DNA of 18,855 nt from assembly GCA_937873245.1 (NCBI GenBank), contig CALMVY010000139.1:1-18855 (forward strand). The letters are read 5' to 3'. The number at the start of each line of letters is the position of its first letter. Position 1 is the first letter of the stretch. Below, piece by piece: positions 1-6,637 of the stretch. Source of the stretch: an uncultured Arthrobacter sp. (GTDB lineage Bacteria > Actinomycetota > Actinomycetes > Actinomycetales > Micrococcaceae). A program made the position numbers and the translations under genes. Under the pieces are notes generated by a model. That model made no database searches. It was not told the origin of the DNA and saw nothing but the letters and a program-made list of their open reading frames with translations.

Positions 1-4
1 ATGA

Positions 5-703
5 CGGCAGTTCAACCGCCGTCGTAATGCCGTGCCCTCCGTTGCGATCGCCGGGTACACCAACGCCGGCAAGTCCTCGCTCCTGAACCGGCTGACCGAC
101 GCCGGCGTCCTGGTGGAGAACGCCCTGTTCGCCACCCTGGACCCGACCGTCCGCAAGGCCGAGACCTCGGACGGGCTGGGCTACACCCTGGCCGACACCG
201 TGGGCTTCGTCCGGTCGCTGCCCACCCAGCTTGTGGAGGCTTTCCGTTCCACCCTGGAGGAAGTCGCTGACGCGGACCTGATCCTGCACGTCGTCGATGT
301 CTCGCACCCGGATCCGGAAGGCCAGATCGCCGCCGTCCGCAAGGTATTCAGCGAAGTCGACGCCCGCAAGGTGCCCGAAATCATCGTCCTGAACAAGGCC
401 GACGCCGCGGATCCCTTTGTGATCGAGCGGCTCAAGCAGCGCGAGCCGCGCCACGTGGTGGTGTCGGCACGCACCGGCGACGGAATCCCGGAACTGCTCA
501 AAGCCATCAGCGAAGGCATCCCGCGGCCCAGCGTGAAGCTGGAACTGATGATCCCCTACAACCGCGGGGACCTGCTCAGCAAGCTGCACGAAGCCGACGC
601 CGAGATTCTTAGCCTCGACCACGAGGAAGCGGGTACCCGCGCCGTCGTGATGGTGCGCGAGGGATTCGCCGCCGAACTGGATTCGTTCATCAGCAATGAC
701 TGA
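5..703 (+). CDS. hflX: GTPase HflX, 3' part (partial at window edge)
   Basis: This is the GTPase domain and C-terminal part of HflX, a ribosome-associated GTPase of the Obg-HflX superfamily that splits or rescues stalled 70S ribosomes. Seen: the G1/P-loop GYTNAGKS at 53-76, then DPTVRKA (G2), DTVGF (G3), NKAD (G4) and SARTG (G5). The Arg-rich linker RQFNRRRNAVP continues upstream of the first possible start, GTG at 32. That GTG is therefore internal, and the N-terminal HflX domain lies off the left edge. A TGA sits in this same frame at positions 2-4, directly before the linker; it may be an edge or assembly error or a real frameshift. The stop overlaps the dinG start by 8 nt, suggesting translational coupling. 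The family call is firm; the state of the 5' end is not. Confidence 0.9.
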   Translation, partial: RQFNRRRNAVPSVAIAGYTNAGKSSLLNRLTDAGVLVENALFATLDPTVRKAETSDGLGYTLADTVGFVRSLPTQLVEAFRSTLEEVADADLILHVVDVSHPDPEGQIAAVRKVFSEVDARKVPEIIVLNKADAADPFVIERLKQREPRHVVVSARTGDGIPELLKAISEGIPRPSVKLELMIPYNRGDLLSKLHEADAEILSLDHEEAGTRAVVMVREGFAAELDSFISND

Positions 704-2903
704 GGCGGCGGTGACCGGCGGGGACGCAGGCGGGGACGCAGGCGCGGACACAGGCGCAGGGGACCCGGCGGGAGAGCCAACGGGGGATCCGGTAACTGCG
801 GACCCGGCAACAGGAGACACCGCGGGGGCTGGTTCCGCCGGAAAAGGTCCGGAACGTTCGGGCGGCAAGGCCGGCGGGGAATTCGTGATCGAACTGCTCG
901 ACCGTGCCGTGTCCGGCATGGGCGGCCAGAGCCGCGACGGGCAGCACGAAATGGCCCGGCAGGTGGCGCAGGCAATTGACAGCGGGGACCACCTGCTGGT
1001 CCAGGCCGGGACCGGCACCGGCAAGTCCCTGGCCTACCTGATCCCGCTGATCGCCCATTCGCTGGTCAGCGACAAGCCCACCCTGGTCTCCACCGCCACC
1101 CTGGCCCTGCAGACCCAGATCGTGGGCCGCGACCTGCCCCGGCTGCTGAAGACCATCACCCCGGCGCTGGAACGGCCCGTCAAGGTGGCCCTCGTCAAGG
1201 GCCGTTCCAACTACGTGTGCCGCCACAAGCTCGAAGGCGGTTTCCCCTCCGAAGAACCGTCGGAGGGCCAGCTCTTCTCCCTCGGCGAGGACACCTCCGT
1301 GCCGCACTTCGCCGCGGCCATGGGCGGCCCGTCCTCCCAGCTCGGCAAGGAGGTCGTCCGGCTGCGGGAGTGGGCCGAGGACACTGTGACGGGGGACCGG
1401 GACGAACTCCTGCCCGGAGTAACGGACCGTGCCTGGCGCCAGGTCTCCGTCACCTCGATGGAGTGCCTCGGCGCGCAGAAATGTCCCCTGGCGGCCGAAT
1501 GCTTCAGCGAACTGGCCCGGCAGAACGCCGCGGACGCCGACGTCGTGGTCACCAACCACGCCATGCTGGCCGTCAGCGCTTTCGAGGGCCTTGCCGTGCT
1601 GCCGGAGTACGACGTCGTAGTGGTGGACGAAGCCCACGAGCTCCAGGACCGTGTGACCGGCGCCGTGTCCGGCCAGCTGTCCGTCGCCATGGTGCACGCG
1701 GCCGCGTCCGGGGCCCGGAAGCACACCGGCATCACGGTGGACGCCCTGAACAACGCCGCATCCAACCTCGAACTAGCCATTGAGGGCGTCCCCAGCGGAC
1801 TCATGCCCAACGGCCTCAACAGCGAACAACTGGACTGCGTGGACCAGTTGCGGGACGCCTGCCGTGCCGCGCTCTCGGATTCCAAGGGGGACAGTGCCAA
1901 CACGGCCGACGGCGGACGCCAGCTCGCGCGCTCCCGGCTCATGGTGATCCTGGAGCTCTGTGAACGGCTGCTGGCAGCCCGCGAGAACCGCGAAGTGGTC
2001 TGGTTTTCCCGCAACAGCACCTTCGACCCGCAGCAGGGTTACTCCCAGCCGGACGAGTCCGCCCCGGCGCTGGTAAACATCGCGCCGCTCAGCGTGGCCG
2101 GGCGGCTCCGCGAGGGCCTGTTCGCGGACCACACCGTCATCCTGACCTCGGCCACCCTGGCCATCGGCTCCGCTTTCGAACCGGCTGCCGGCGGCCTGGG
2201 CCTGGTGGGACCCGGCGCCCCCAGCTGGACCGGCGTCGACGTCGGTTCGCCCTTCGAGTACCCCAAGCAGGGCATTCTGTACGTTGCCAAGCACCTGCCC
2301 AAGCCTGGCCGCGGCACGTCCCCGGAAGCACTCGACGAGCTCGAGAAACTGATCCGGGCCTCCGGCGGCGGGGCCCTGTGCCTGTTCTCCTCACGGCGCG
2401 CCGCCGAGGACGCCGCCGAGGCCCTCCGGCCACGGCTGGACATGTCCATCCTCTGCCAGGGGGATTCAACCATGACGGCGCTGGTCAAACAGTTCGCCGA
2501 CGAACCGGACACGTGCCTGTTTGGCACCATGTCGCTGTGGCAGGGCGTCGACGTGCCGGGGACCTCCTGCCGCCTCGTGGTGATCGACCGGATTCCGTTC
2601 CCGCGGCCCGATGATCCCCTGATGACGGCGCGGTCCCGGGCGGTGGCCCAGGCCGGCGGCAACGGCTTCATGAGCGTTTCCGCGACCCACGCCGCCATCC
2701 GCCTCGCCCAGGGCGCCGGCCGGCTGATCCGCACGACGACGGACAAGGGAGTGGTGGCTGTGCTGGACTCGCGGCTGTCGACTGAGCGCTACGGGGGATT
2801 CCTCCGCGCCGCCCTGCCGCCGTTCTGGCCCACCACGGACCCCGCGATCGCGGTCTCGGCACTGGAGCGGCTCGCGAAGGAATCGAAGCAGCCCGCCACG
2901 TGA
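696..2903 (+). CDS. dinG: ATP-dependent DNA helicase, DinG/XPD-like Fe-S family
   Basis: A 735-residue superfamily 2 helicase of the DinG/XPD group, which unwinds DNA 5'-3' and acts on R-loops, forks and damaged DNA. Seen: Walker A GTGTGKS at residues 105-111; four cysteines C175, C257, C263 and C269 placed as in the 4Fe-4S domain; the DEAH box at 311-314; and motif VI QGAGRLIR at 672-679. No exonuclease domain is present. The ATG at 696 overlaps the end of hflX, and translation is probably coupled. The first 62 or so residues are a low-complexity Gly/Ala/Asp/Thr stretch. An alternative GTG at 885 (residue 64) would remove nearly all of it and start at VIELLDRAVSG. The gene converges on lexA. 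No LexA box was seen directly upstream, so SOS control is not shown here. Confidence 0.92.
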   Translation: MTEAAVTGGDAGGDAGADTGAGDPAGEPTGDPVTADPATGDTAGAGSAGKGPERSGGKAGGEFVIELLDRAVSGMGGQSRDGQHEMARQVAQAIDSGDHLLVQAGTGTGKSLAYLIPLIAHSLVSDKPTLVSTATLALQTQIVGRDLPRLLKTITPALERPVKVALVKGRSNYVCRHKLEGGFPSEEPSEGQLFSLGEDTSVPHFAAAMGGPSSQLGKEVVRLREWAEDTVTGDRDELLPGVTDRAWRQVSVTSMECLGAQKCPLAAECFSELARQNAADADVVVTNHAMLAVSAFEGLAVLPEYDVVVVDEAHELQDRVTGAVSGQLSVAMVHAAASGARKHTGITVDALNNAASNLELAIEGVPSGLMPNGLNSEQLDCVDQLRDACRAALSDSKGDSANTADGGRQLARSRLMVILELCERLLAARENREVVWFSRNSTFDPQQGYSQPDESAPALVNIAPLSVAGRLREGLFADHTVILTSATLAIGSAFEPAAGGLGLVGPGAPSWTGVDVGSPFEYPKQGILYVAKHLPKPGRGTSPEALDELEKLIRASGGGALCLFSSRRAAEDAAEALRPRLDMSILCQGDSTMTALVKQFADEPDTCLFGTMSLWQGVDVPGTSCRLVVIDRIPFPRPDDPLMTARSRAVAQAGGNGFMSVSATHAAIRLAQGAGRLIRTTTDKGVVAVLDSRLSTERYGGFLRAALPPFWPTTDPAIAVSALERLAKESKQPAT

Positions 2904-3088
2904 CCGAGGGCGGGAGCGGGAGCGGGCCGGCAGGTTTGCGCTGAGGGCTGCCCCGGCGGGGGCTGTGACGTTCCTGCAACGTTCCTGCCCGGTTGCTGCC
3001 GTCTGCGGCCGCCGGGCTCCCGCGACGAGCGCGGAATTCCGGGACCTGGCCGACGCCGTGGCGCCAGCAACTGGGAGGGAACGCGAAA

Positions 3089-3127
3089 GGCCCCGTCCGG
3101 CGTGAACTGGTCAACGCCGGCGGGGCC
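3089..3127 (-). terminator. Hairpin terminator downstream of lexA
   Basis: A long inverted repeat lies about 30 nt past the lexA stop. The left arm (3089-3103) and right arm (3114-3127) pair over 14 bp with one bulged T and a 10-nt loop. On the minus strand the hairpin is followed by CCTTTCGCG, a short and weak T-run. It lies between convergent dinG and lexA and may stop transcription both ways. The rest of the 2904-3156 gap shows nothing gene-like. Confidence 0.6.
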
Positions 3128-3156
3128 CTGTTCGCAACTGCTAAGAAGCTCGGGTC

Positions 3157-3906
3157 TCAGAGGGAGCGCAGCACCGAGACGACTTTGCCCATGATGACGG
3201 CATGATCGCCGAGGATGGGCTCGTACTGGGTGTTCTGCGGCAACAGCCAGGTGTGGCCGTCACGCTGGCGGAACGTCTTTACTGTTGCCTCGTCGTCCAG
3301 CAAGGCGGCGACGATATCGCCGTTGACGGCATCGCCCTGCCGGCGCACCACCACCCAGTCACCGTCGCAGATGGCCGCATCAATCATCGAGTCACCGGCA
3401 ACCTTGAGCATAAAGAGCTCGCCGTGGCCCACCAGCTGGCGGGGCAGGGGCATGACGTCCTCAACGACCTGGTCGGCCAGGATCGGTCCGCCGGCGGCGA
3501 TCCGGCCGACCAGCGGCACCATGGCGGTATCCGTGGCACTGGCCAGCTCCGACACGGACAAGCCGCCGACACTGCGCAGGCCGCTGGGCTTCTCGACCCC
3601 TGAAATCTTTGCGGTCCCCTCATCGAGGGTCAATGGCATCAGCACTTCCATGGCACGGGGGCGCTTGGGATCGCGCCGCAGGTAGCCGAGCTTCTCGAGC
3701 TGCGACAGCTGGTGCGTCACGCTGGAGAGGCTCGCCAGGCCGACGGTGTCGCCGATTTCGCGCATGGACGGCGGGTAGCCGTTGTCCGTCACGGAGCGCT
3801 GGATGGTCTCCAGGATCTTCTTTTGCCGAACGGTGAGGCTCTTGGGCGGCCGGGCCGCCTGCGGGCCCCGCTGGGTGGCCCTGCCGCCAGTGGCTTGTGC
3901 TGCCAT
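3157..3906 (-). CDS. lexA: LexA repressor
   Basis: LexA represses the SOS regulon and cleaves itself when stimulated by RecA on single-stranded DNA. From the chosen ATG at 3906 the protein is 249 residues. It has a basic N-terminal extension of about 22 residues, a winged-helix DNA-binding domain (about 23-90, including PPSMREIGDTVGLAS), a linker, and the S24 protease domain. Seen: the Ala138-Gly139 cleavage site within GRIAAGGP, the nucleophile Ser173 in GDSM, and the base Lys210 in EATVKTF. The frame stays open to a TTG at 4023 (288 residues). ATG 3906 is preferred because GGAAAGG lies 11 nt upstream, whereas TTG 4023 has no ribosome site. The promoter is overlapped by an SOS box, so autoregulation is expected. 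A LysM gene is divergent on the other side. Confidence 0.95.
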   Translation of the reverse strand: MAAQATGGRATQRGPQAARPPKSLTVRQKKILETIQRSVTDNGYPPSMREIGDTVGLASLSSVTHQLSQLEKLGYLRRDPKRPRAMEVLMPLTLDEGTAKISGVEKPSGLRSVGGLSVSELASATDTAMVPLVGRIAAGGPILADQVVEDVMPLPRQLVGHGELFMLKVAGDSMIDAAICDGDWVVVRRQGDAVNGDIVAALLDDEATVKTFRQRDGHTWLLPQNTQYEPILGDHAVIMGKVVSVLRSL

Positions 3907-4047
3907 GTTCGCCAACGCCTTTCCGTTCCGCCCGGCCGCTGTGGCTGCAGCTGCCGGGAACTTCCGGCCTGAAAATGTCAGACCCTGCTGATCAACTGCA
4001 GAAGTGGTTGTTCTGTGACTCAAACGTAGGCCAGCCGCACTGCTTTT

Positions 4048-4063
4048 TCAAACATTTGTTCTA
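4048..4063. promoter_or_regulatory. LexA-binding site (SOS box 1)
   Basis: TCAAACATTTGTTCTA matches the Gram-positive/actinobacterial LexA box, TCGAAC-N4-GTTCGA, at 12 of the 16 positions when the spacer is free, with correct 4-bp spacing. It overlaps the proposed lexA -10 element, the expected place for autorepression. Confidence 0.8.
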
Positions 4064-4087
4064 GCGAGTCTCGACAATGTTCGTCAA
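4058..4087 (-). promoter_or_regulatory. Putative lexA promoter
   Basis: On the minus strand, TTGACG (4087-4082) and TAGAAC (4063-4058) are separated by 18 bp and resemble sigma-A-type -35 and -10 elements. The -10 lies inside SOS box 1, so LexA bound there would block RNA polymerase. The transcript would have a leader of roughly 145 nt before ATG 3906. This was read by eye, with no transcription data. Confidence 0.55.
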
Positions 4088-4114
4088 TAAGTGCTAAAAC
4101 AGAACCAGCAGGGT

Positions 4115-4130
4115 TCGAATATGTGTTCTA
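4115..4130. promoter_or_regulatory. LexA-binding site (SOS box 2)
   Basis: TCGAATATGTGTTCTA fits the same LexA consensus with correct spacing and substitutions at only three conserved positions. It lies 118 bp upstream of the LysM gene ATG, so it probably controls that gene. No convincing -35/-10 pair was found for the plus strand here. Confidence 0.75.
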
Positions 4131-4148
4131 GTTTTATGCACCTCGGAT

Positions 4149-4163
4149 CGAACAGCGTGTTCG
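4149..4163. promoter_or_regulatory. LexA-box-like palindrome with 1-bp wider spacing
   Basis: CGAACA-GCG-TGTTCG is a perfect inverted repeat. Its arms equal the best LexA half-sites, but the central gap is 3 bp where the usual box has 2. It may be a weaker LexA site or a chance derivative. It lies 86 bp before the LysM start. Confidence 0.4.
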
Positions 4164-4248
4164 GTTCTTTGTTCGAAGGTCAAGCCGGTTGGCGGCGGGT
4201 ACGTGGAGTACGCCGGGCGGCACAGTATGGTCCAGGAGGGCTCAGTTC

Positions 4249-4683
4249 ATGTCAGCATCAAGCGCGTTTCACGACACTTTCGGCCGCGACGCATTCGGCA
4301 ACTACGGCCGGCCCGGCAGCAGTTCATCCCGCCGCCCTGGACCTGCCGGACAGGTGCTGCAGGCAAAGCAGGCTCCGCTGAGGCTCACCCGGCGGGGGCG
4401 TTTTGTCTTCATCGGGGTACCGCTGATCCTGCTGGCCGCGCTGGTCCTTTCCTTCAGCGGTTTCCTCAATGCCCCGGCCAAGGCGGCGGATTCCGCGTCC
4501 GAGCTTTCCCTGACCCCCACGGTCACCGTGACGGTGCAGCCCGGTGAGTCATTGTGGGCCATCGCCGCGGCCGTCGCCCCGGAACGGGATCCCCGCGACG
4601 TCGTCGCCGACATCATCCAGCTGAACAACCTCGAGGCCGCCCGCGTCGTGCCGGGCCAGGCACTCTTCGTTCCGTCCAGCTAG
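4249..4683 (+). CDS. Membrane-anchored LysM protein divergent from lexA (candidate SOS division inhibitor)
   Basis: A 144-residue protein. The N-terminus is polar and Ser/Arg-rich (1-51), followed by one hydrophobic helix (about 52-73, after a TRRGR positive cluster) and a C-terminal LysM domain (about 93-142, starting VTVQPGESLWAIA and ending VPGQALFVP). The likely topology is cytoplasmic N-terminus with LysM outside on peptidoglycan. The start is ATG 4249, because AGGAGGG (4234-4240) sits 8 nt upstream; an in-frame TTG at 4189 lacks a ribosome site. Context: it is divergent from lexA with LexA boxes between. That is the arrangement of Bacillus yneA and M. tuberculosis Rv2719c, both small SOS-induced LysM proteins that affect cell division. 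By inference this is their counterpart, though sequence similarity outside LysM cannot be judged by eye. A small GC hairpin follows the stop. Confidence 0.85.
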   Translation: MSASSAFHDTFGRDAFGNYGRPGSSSSRRPGPAGQVLQAKQAPLRLTRRGRFVFIGVPLILLAALVLSFSGFLNAPAKAADSASELSLTPTVTVTVQPGESLWAIAAAVAPERDPRDVVADIIQLNNLEAARVVPGQALFVPSS

Positions 4684-4692
4684 CACTCTCGA

Positions 4693-4707
4693 GCCCGCCG
4701 GGCGGGC
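4693..4707 (+). terminator. Possible weak terminator after LysM gene
   Basis: GCCCGC-CGG-GCGGGC forms a perfect 6-bp stem 9 nt after the LysM stop and is followed by GTTTCG. The T-run is poor, so termination is uncertain. It would separate this gene from hisC, which has its own promoter. Confidence 0.3.
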
Positions 4708-4814
4708 GTTTCGAGGTGCCCGACGGCCCGCCGGAACAATTGACGGCGGGCATTCACGGGCCGCCGGCCCGCCCCGGTAAGCGTCACAGTTTCGGCGCCC
4801 GCGGCGATCTCACT

Positions 4815-4820
4815 TAAACT
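4815..4820 (+). promoter_or_regulatory. -10 element of a leaderless hisC promoter
   Basis: TAAACT fits the TANNNT -10 pattern and ends 6 nt before the hisC GTG (4827). Transcription would then start at or next to the start codon. No Shine-Dalgarno sequence precedes the GTG, consistent with leaderless translation, which is common in Actinobacteria. No clear -35 was seen at the usual distance. Confidence 0.55.
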
Positions 4821-4826
4821 GGACAG

Positions 4827-5945
4827 GTGACTGACCAGCTAGAGCGCCTGAACCGACTTCCTCTCCGGACCAACCTGCGGGGGCTGACCCCCTACGGGGC
4901 ACCCCAACTGGACGTCCCGATCCTGCTCAATGTCAACGAGAATACCCACGGCGTCCCGGCGGACGTCCGCGCCGCCATCTCCGAGGCCGTCACGATTGCC
5001 GCCGCCGGACTGAACCGCTATCCGGACCGCGAATTCACGGAACTGCGCGAGGCCCTGGCCGAATACCTCGGGCACGGGCTGGATGCGGACAACATCTGGG
5101 CCGCGAACGGCTCCAATGAAGTTCTCCAACAGATCCTCCAGGCCTTCGGCGGCCCCGGCCGCACCGCCCTCGGCTTCCCTCCCACATACTCCATGTACCC
5201 GCTCCTGGCATCCGGCACGGACACCGGGTACATCACCGGGATCCGCGCCGACGACTACGGACTGAGTGCCGAGTCGGCCGCCCGCCAGGTCCGCGAACTC
5301 CAGCCGAACATCGTCTTCCTGTGCTCCCCGAACAACCCCACCGGCACCGGGCTGGGCCTGGACGTCGTGGAGGCCGTTTACGAGGCCGGGGAAGCCAGCC
5401 AGACCATCGTGATCGTCGACGAGGCGTACCACGAGTTCGCCCACGACGGCACGCCCAGCGCGCTCACGCTGCTGCCCGGCCGGGAACGGCTGATCATCTC
5501 GCGCACCATGAGCAAGGCCTTCGCCCTCGCCGGTGCCCGAGTCGGCTACATGGCCGCTGCCCCGGAGGTCACCGACGCCTTGCGCCTGGTCCGGCTCCCG
5601 TACCACCTGTCGGCCATCACCCAGGCGACAGCCTTGGCCGCCCTGCACCACCGGGTCGCGCTGATGGCCGACGTCGAGGACATCAAACGCCAGCGCGACC
5701 GGATCGTGTCCGAACTGCGGCGCATGGGCCTCAAGCCGGCCGCCTCCGACTCGAACTACGTCTTCTTCGGCGGTCTCGAAAATCCGCACGAGGTCTGGCA
5801 GGGCCTGCTGGAGGCCGGAGTCCTCGTCCGCGACGTTGGCATCCCCGGGCACCTTCGCGTCACCGCCGGGACTGAGACGGAAACCACAGCCTTCCTCGAA
5901 GCGCTCGAGCGGATCCTGGCCGGCCGCGCAGTGCAGCCCGCCTAG
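4827..5945 (+). CDS. hisC: Histidinol-phosphate aminotransferase
   Basis: A PLP-dependent class I/II aminotransferase that converts imidazole-acetol phosphate and glutamate to histidinol phosphate in histidine synthesis. The length, 372 residues, is normal for HisC. Seen: NENTHG near the N-terminus, the SPNNPTG loop, the DEAYHEF motif contacting the PLP ring, and SRTMSKAFALAG with the Schiff-base lysine at K230. The GTG start is supported by the -10 element just upstream and by the first residues MTDQLERLNRLPLR, typical of actinobacterial HisC. It is the first gene of the histidine cluster. Its TAG stop is part of a TAGACT that could act as a -10 element for hisB. Related aminotransferases on aromatic substrates exist, but the his neighbours settle the assignment. 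Confidence 0.96.
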   Translation: MTDQLERLNRLPLRTNLRGLTPYGAPQLDVPILLNVNENTHGVPADVRAAISEAVTIAAAGLNRYPDREFTELREALAEYLGHGLDADNIWAANGSNEVLQQILQAFGGPGRTALGFPPTYSMYPLLASGTDTGYITGIRADDYGLSAESAARQVRELQPNIVFLCSPNNPTGTGLGLDVVEAVYEAGEASQTIVIVDEAYHEFAHDGTPSALTLLPGRERLIISRTMSKAFALAGARVGYMAAAPEVTDALRLVRLPYHLSAITQATALAALHHRVALMADVEDIKRQRDRIVSELRRMGLKPAASDSNYVFFGGLENPHEVWQGLLEAGVLVRDVGIPGHLRVTAGTETETTAFLEALERILAGRAVQPA

Positions 5946-5948
5946 ACT
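5943..5948 (+). promoter_or_regulatory. Possible internal -10 element before hisB
   Basis: TAGACT, formed in part by the hisC stop codon, fits TANNNT and would give a leader of about 55 nt for hisB. The same 9-mer CCTAGACTT occurs as the proposed -10 region of the Nudix gene at 16682. No -35 was seen, so this is only suggestive. Confidence 0.3.
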
Positions 5949-6010
5949 TAACCCAGGACATCCACCCTGCCTGTACGCCGGGCACCGTCGTCATCCAAAA
6001 GGACACCCAC

Positions 6011-6637
6011 ATGAGCAACACCGGAGCAACCGGTTTCGAGGGCCGGACCGCCCGCATGGAACGGACCACCAGCGAGTCATCGGTGCTGGTCGAGATCAAC
6101 CTGGACGGTACCGGAGTCTCGGACATCAGCACCTCGGTCCCGTTCTATGACCACATGCTGACGGCGCTGAGCAAGCACTCCCTGATCGACATGACGGTCA
6201 AGGCCACCGGCGACACGCACATCGACGTCCACCACACGGTGGAGGACGTGGCCATCACCTTCGGCGAGGTCCTGCGCACCGCGCTCGGAAACAAGGCCGG
6301 GATCCGCCGGTTCGGCGAAGCCACCGTTCCCCTCGACGAGGCCCTCGCGCACGCCGTCGTCGATGTCTCCGGCCGCCCGTACCTCGTGCACGGCGGAGAG
6401 CCCGCAGGCCAGGAGTACCACCTGATCGGCGGACACTTCACCGGTTCCCTCACACGCCACGTCTTCGAAGCGATCACCCTGCACGCCGGCATCTGCCTGC
6501 ACATGAACGTCACCGCCGGCCGGGATCCGCACCACATCGTGGAGGCCCAGTTCAAGGCCTTCGCCCGCGCCCTGCGCGCCGCCGTGGAGCCGGACCCCCG
6601 CGTCGAGGGCATCCCGTCCACCAAGGGTGCGCTGTGA
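6011..6637 (+). CDS. hisB: Imidazoleglycerol-phosphate dehydratase
   Basis: Dehydrates imidazole glycerol phosphate to imidazole acetol phosphate, a Mn-dependent step of histidine synthesis. At 208 residues it is the monofunctional dehydratase, without the phosphatase domain found in enterobacterial HisB. Seen: the metal-binding signature DVHHTVEDVAI, FYDHM near residue 45, a second His-rich motif DPHHIVEAQFKAF, and PSTKGAL at the C-terminus. The ATG at 6011 has AAAGGA about 8 nt upstream. Its stop overlaps the hisH GTG by 4 nt (GTGA at 6634-6637), so translation is probably coupled. Confidence 0.96.
   Translation: MSNTGATGFEGRTARMERTTSESSVLVEINLDGTGVSDISTSVPFYDHMLTALSKHSLIDMTVKATGDTHIDVHHTVEDVAITFGEVLRTALGNKAGIRRFGEATVPLDEALAHAVVDVSGRPYLVHGGEPAGQEYHLIGGHFTGSLTRHVFEAITLHAGICLHMNVTAGRDPHHIVEAQFKAFARALRAAVEPDPRVEGIPSTKGAL

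Noticed and set aside
3906..4023. Upstream TTG start extending LexA by 39 residues
   Set aside because: No ribosome site precedes the TTG. The added residues are low-complexity, and ATG 3906 has GGAAAGG at usable distance. It cannot be fully excluded.
4740..4745. TTGACG as the -35 of hisC
   Set aside because: It is about 70 bp from the TAAACT -10 element, far beyond the 16-19 bp spacing, so it cannot pair with it.
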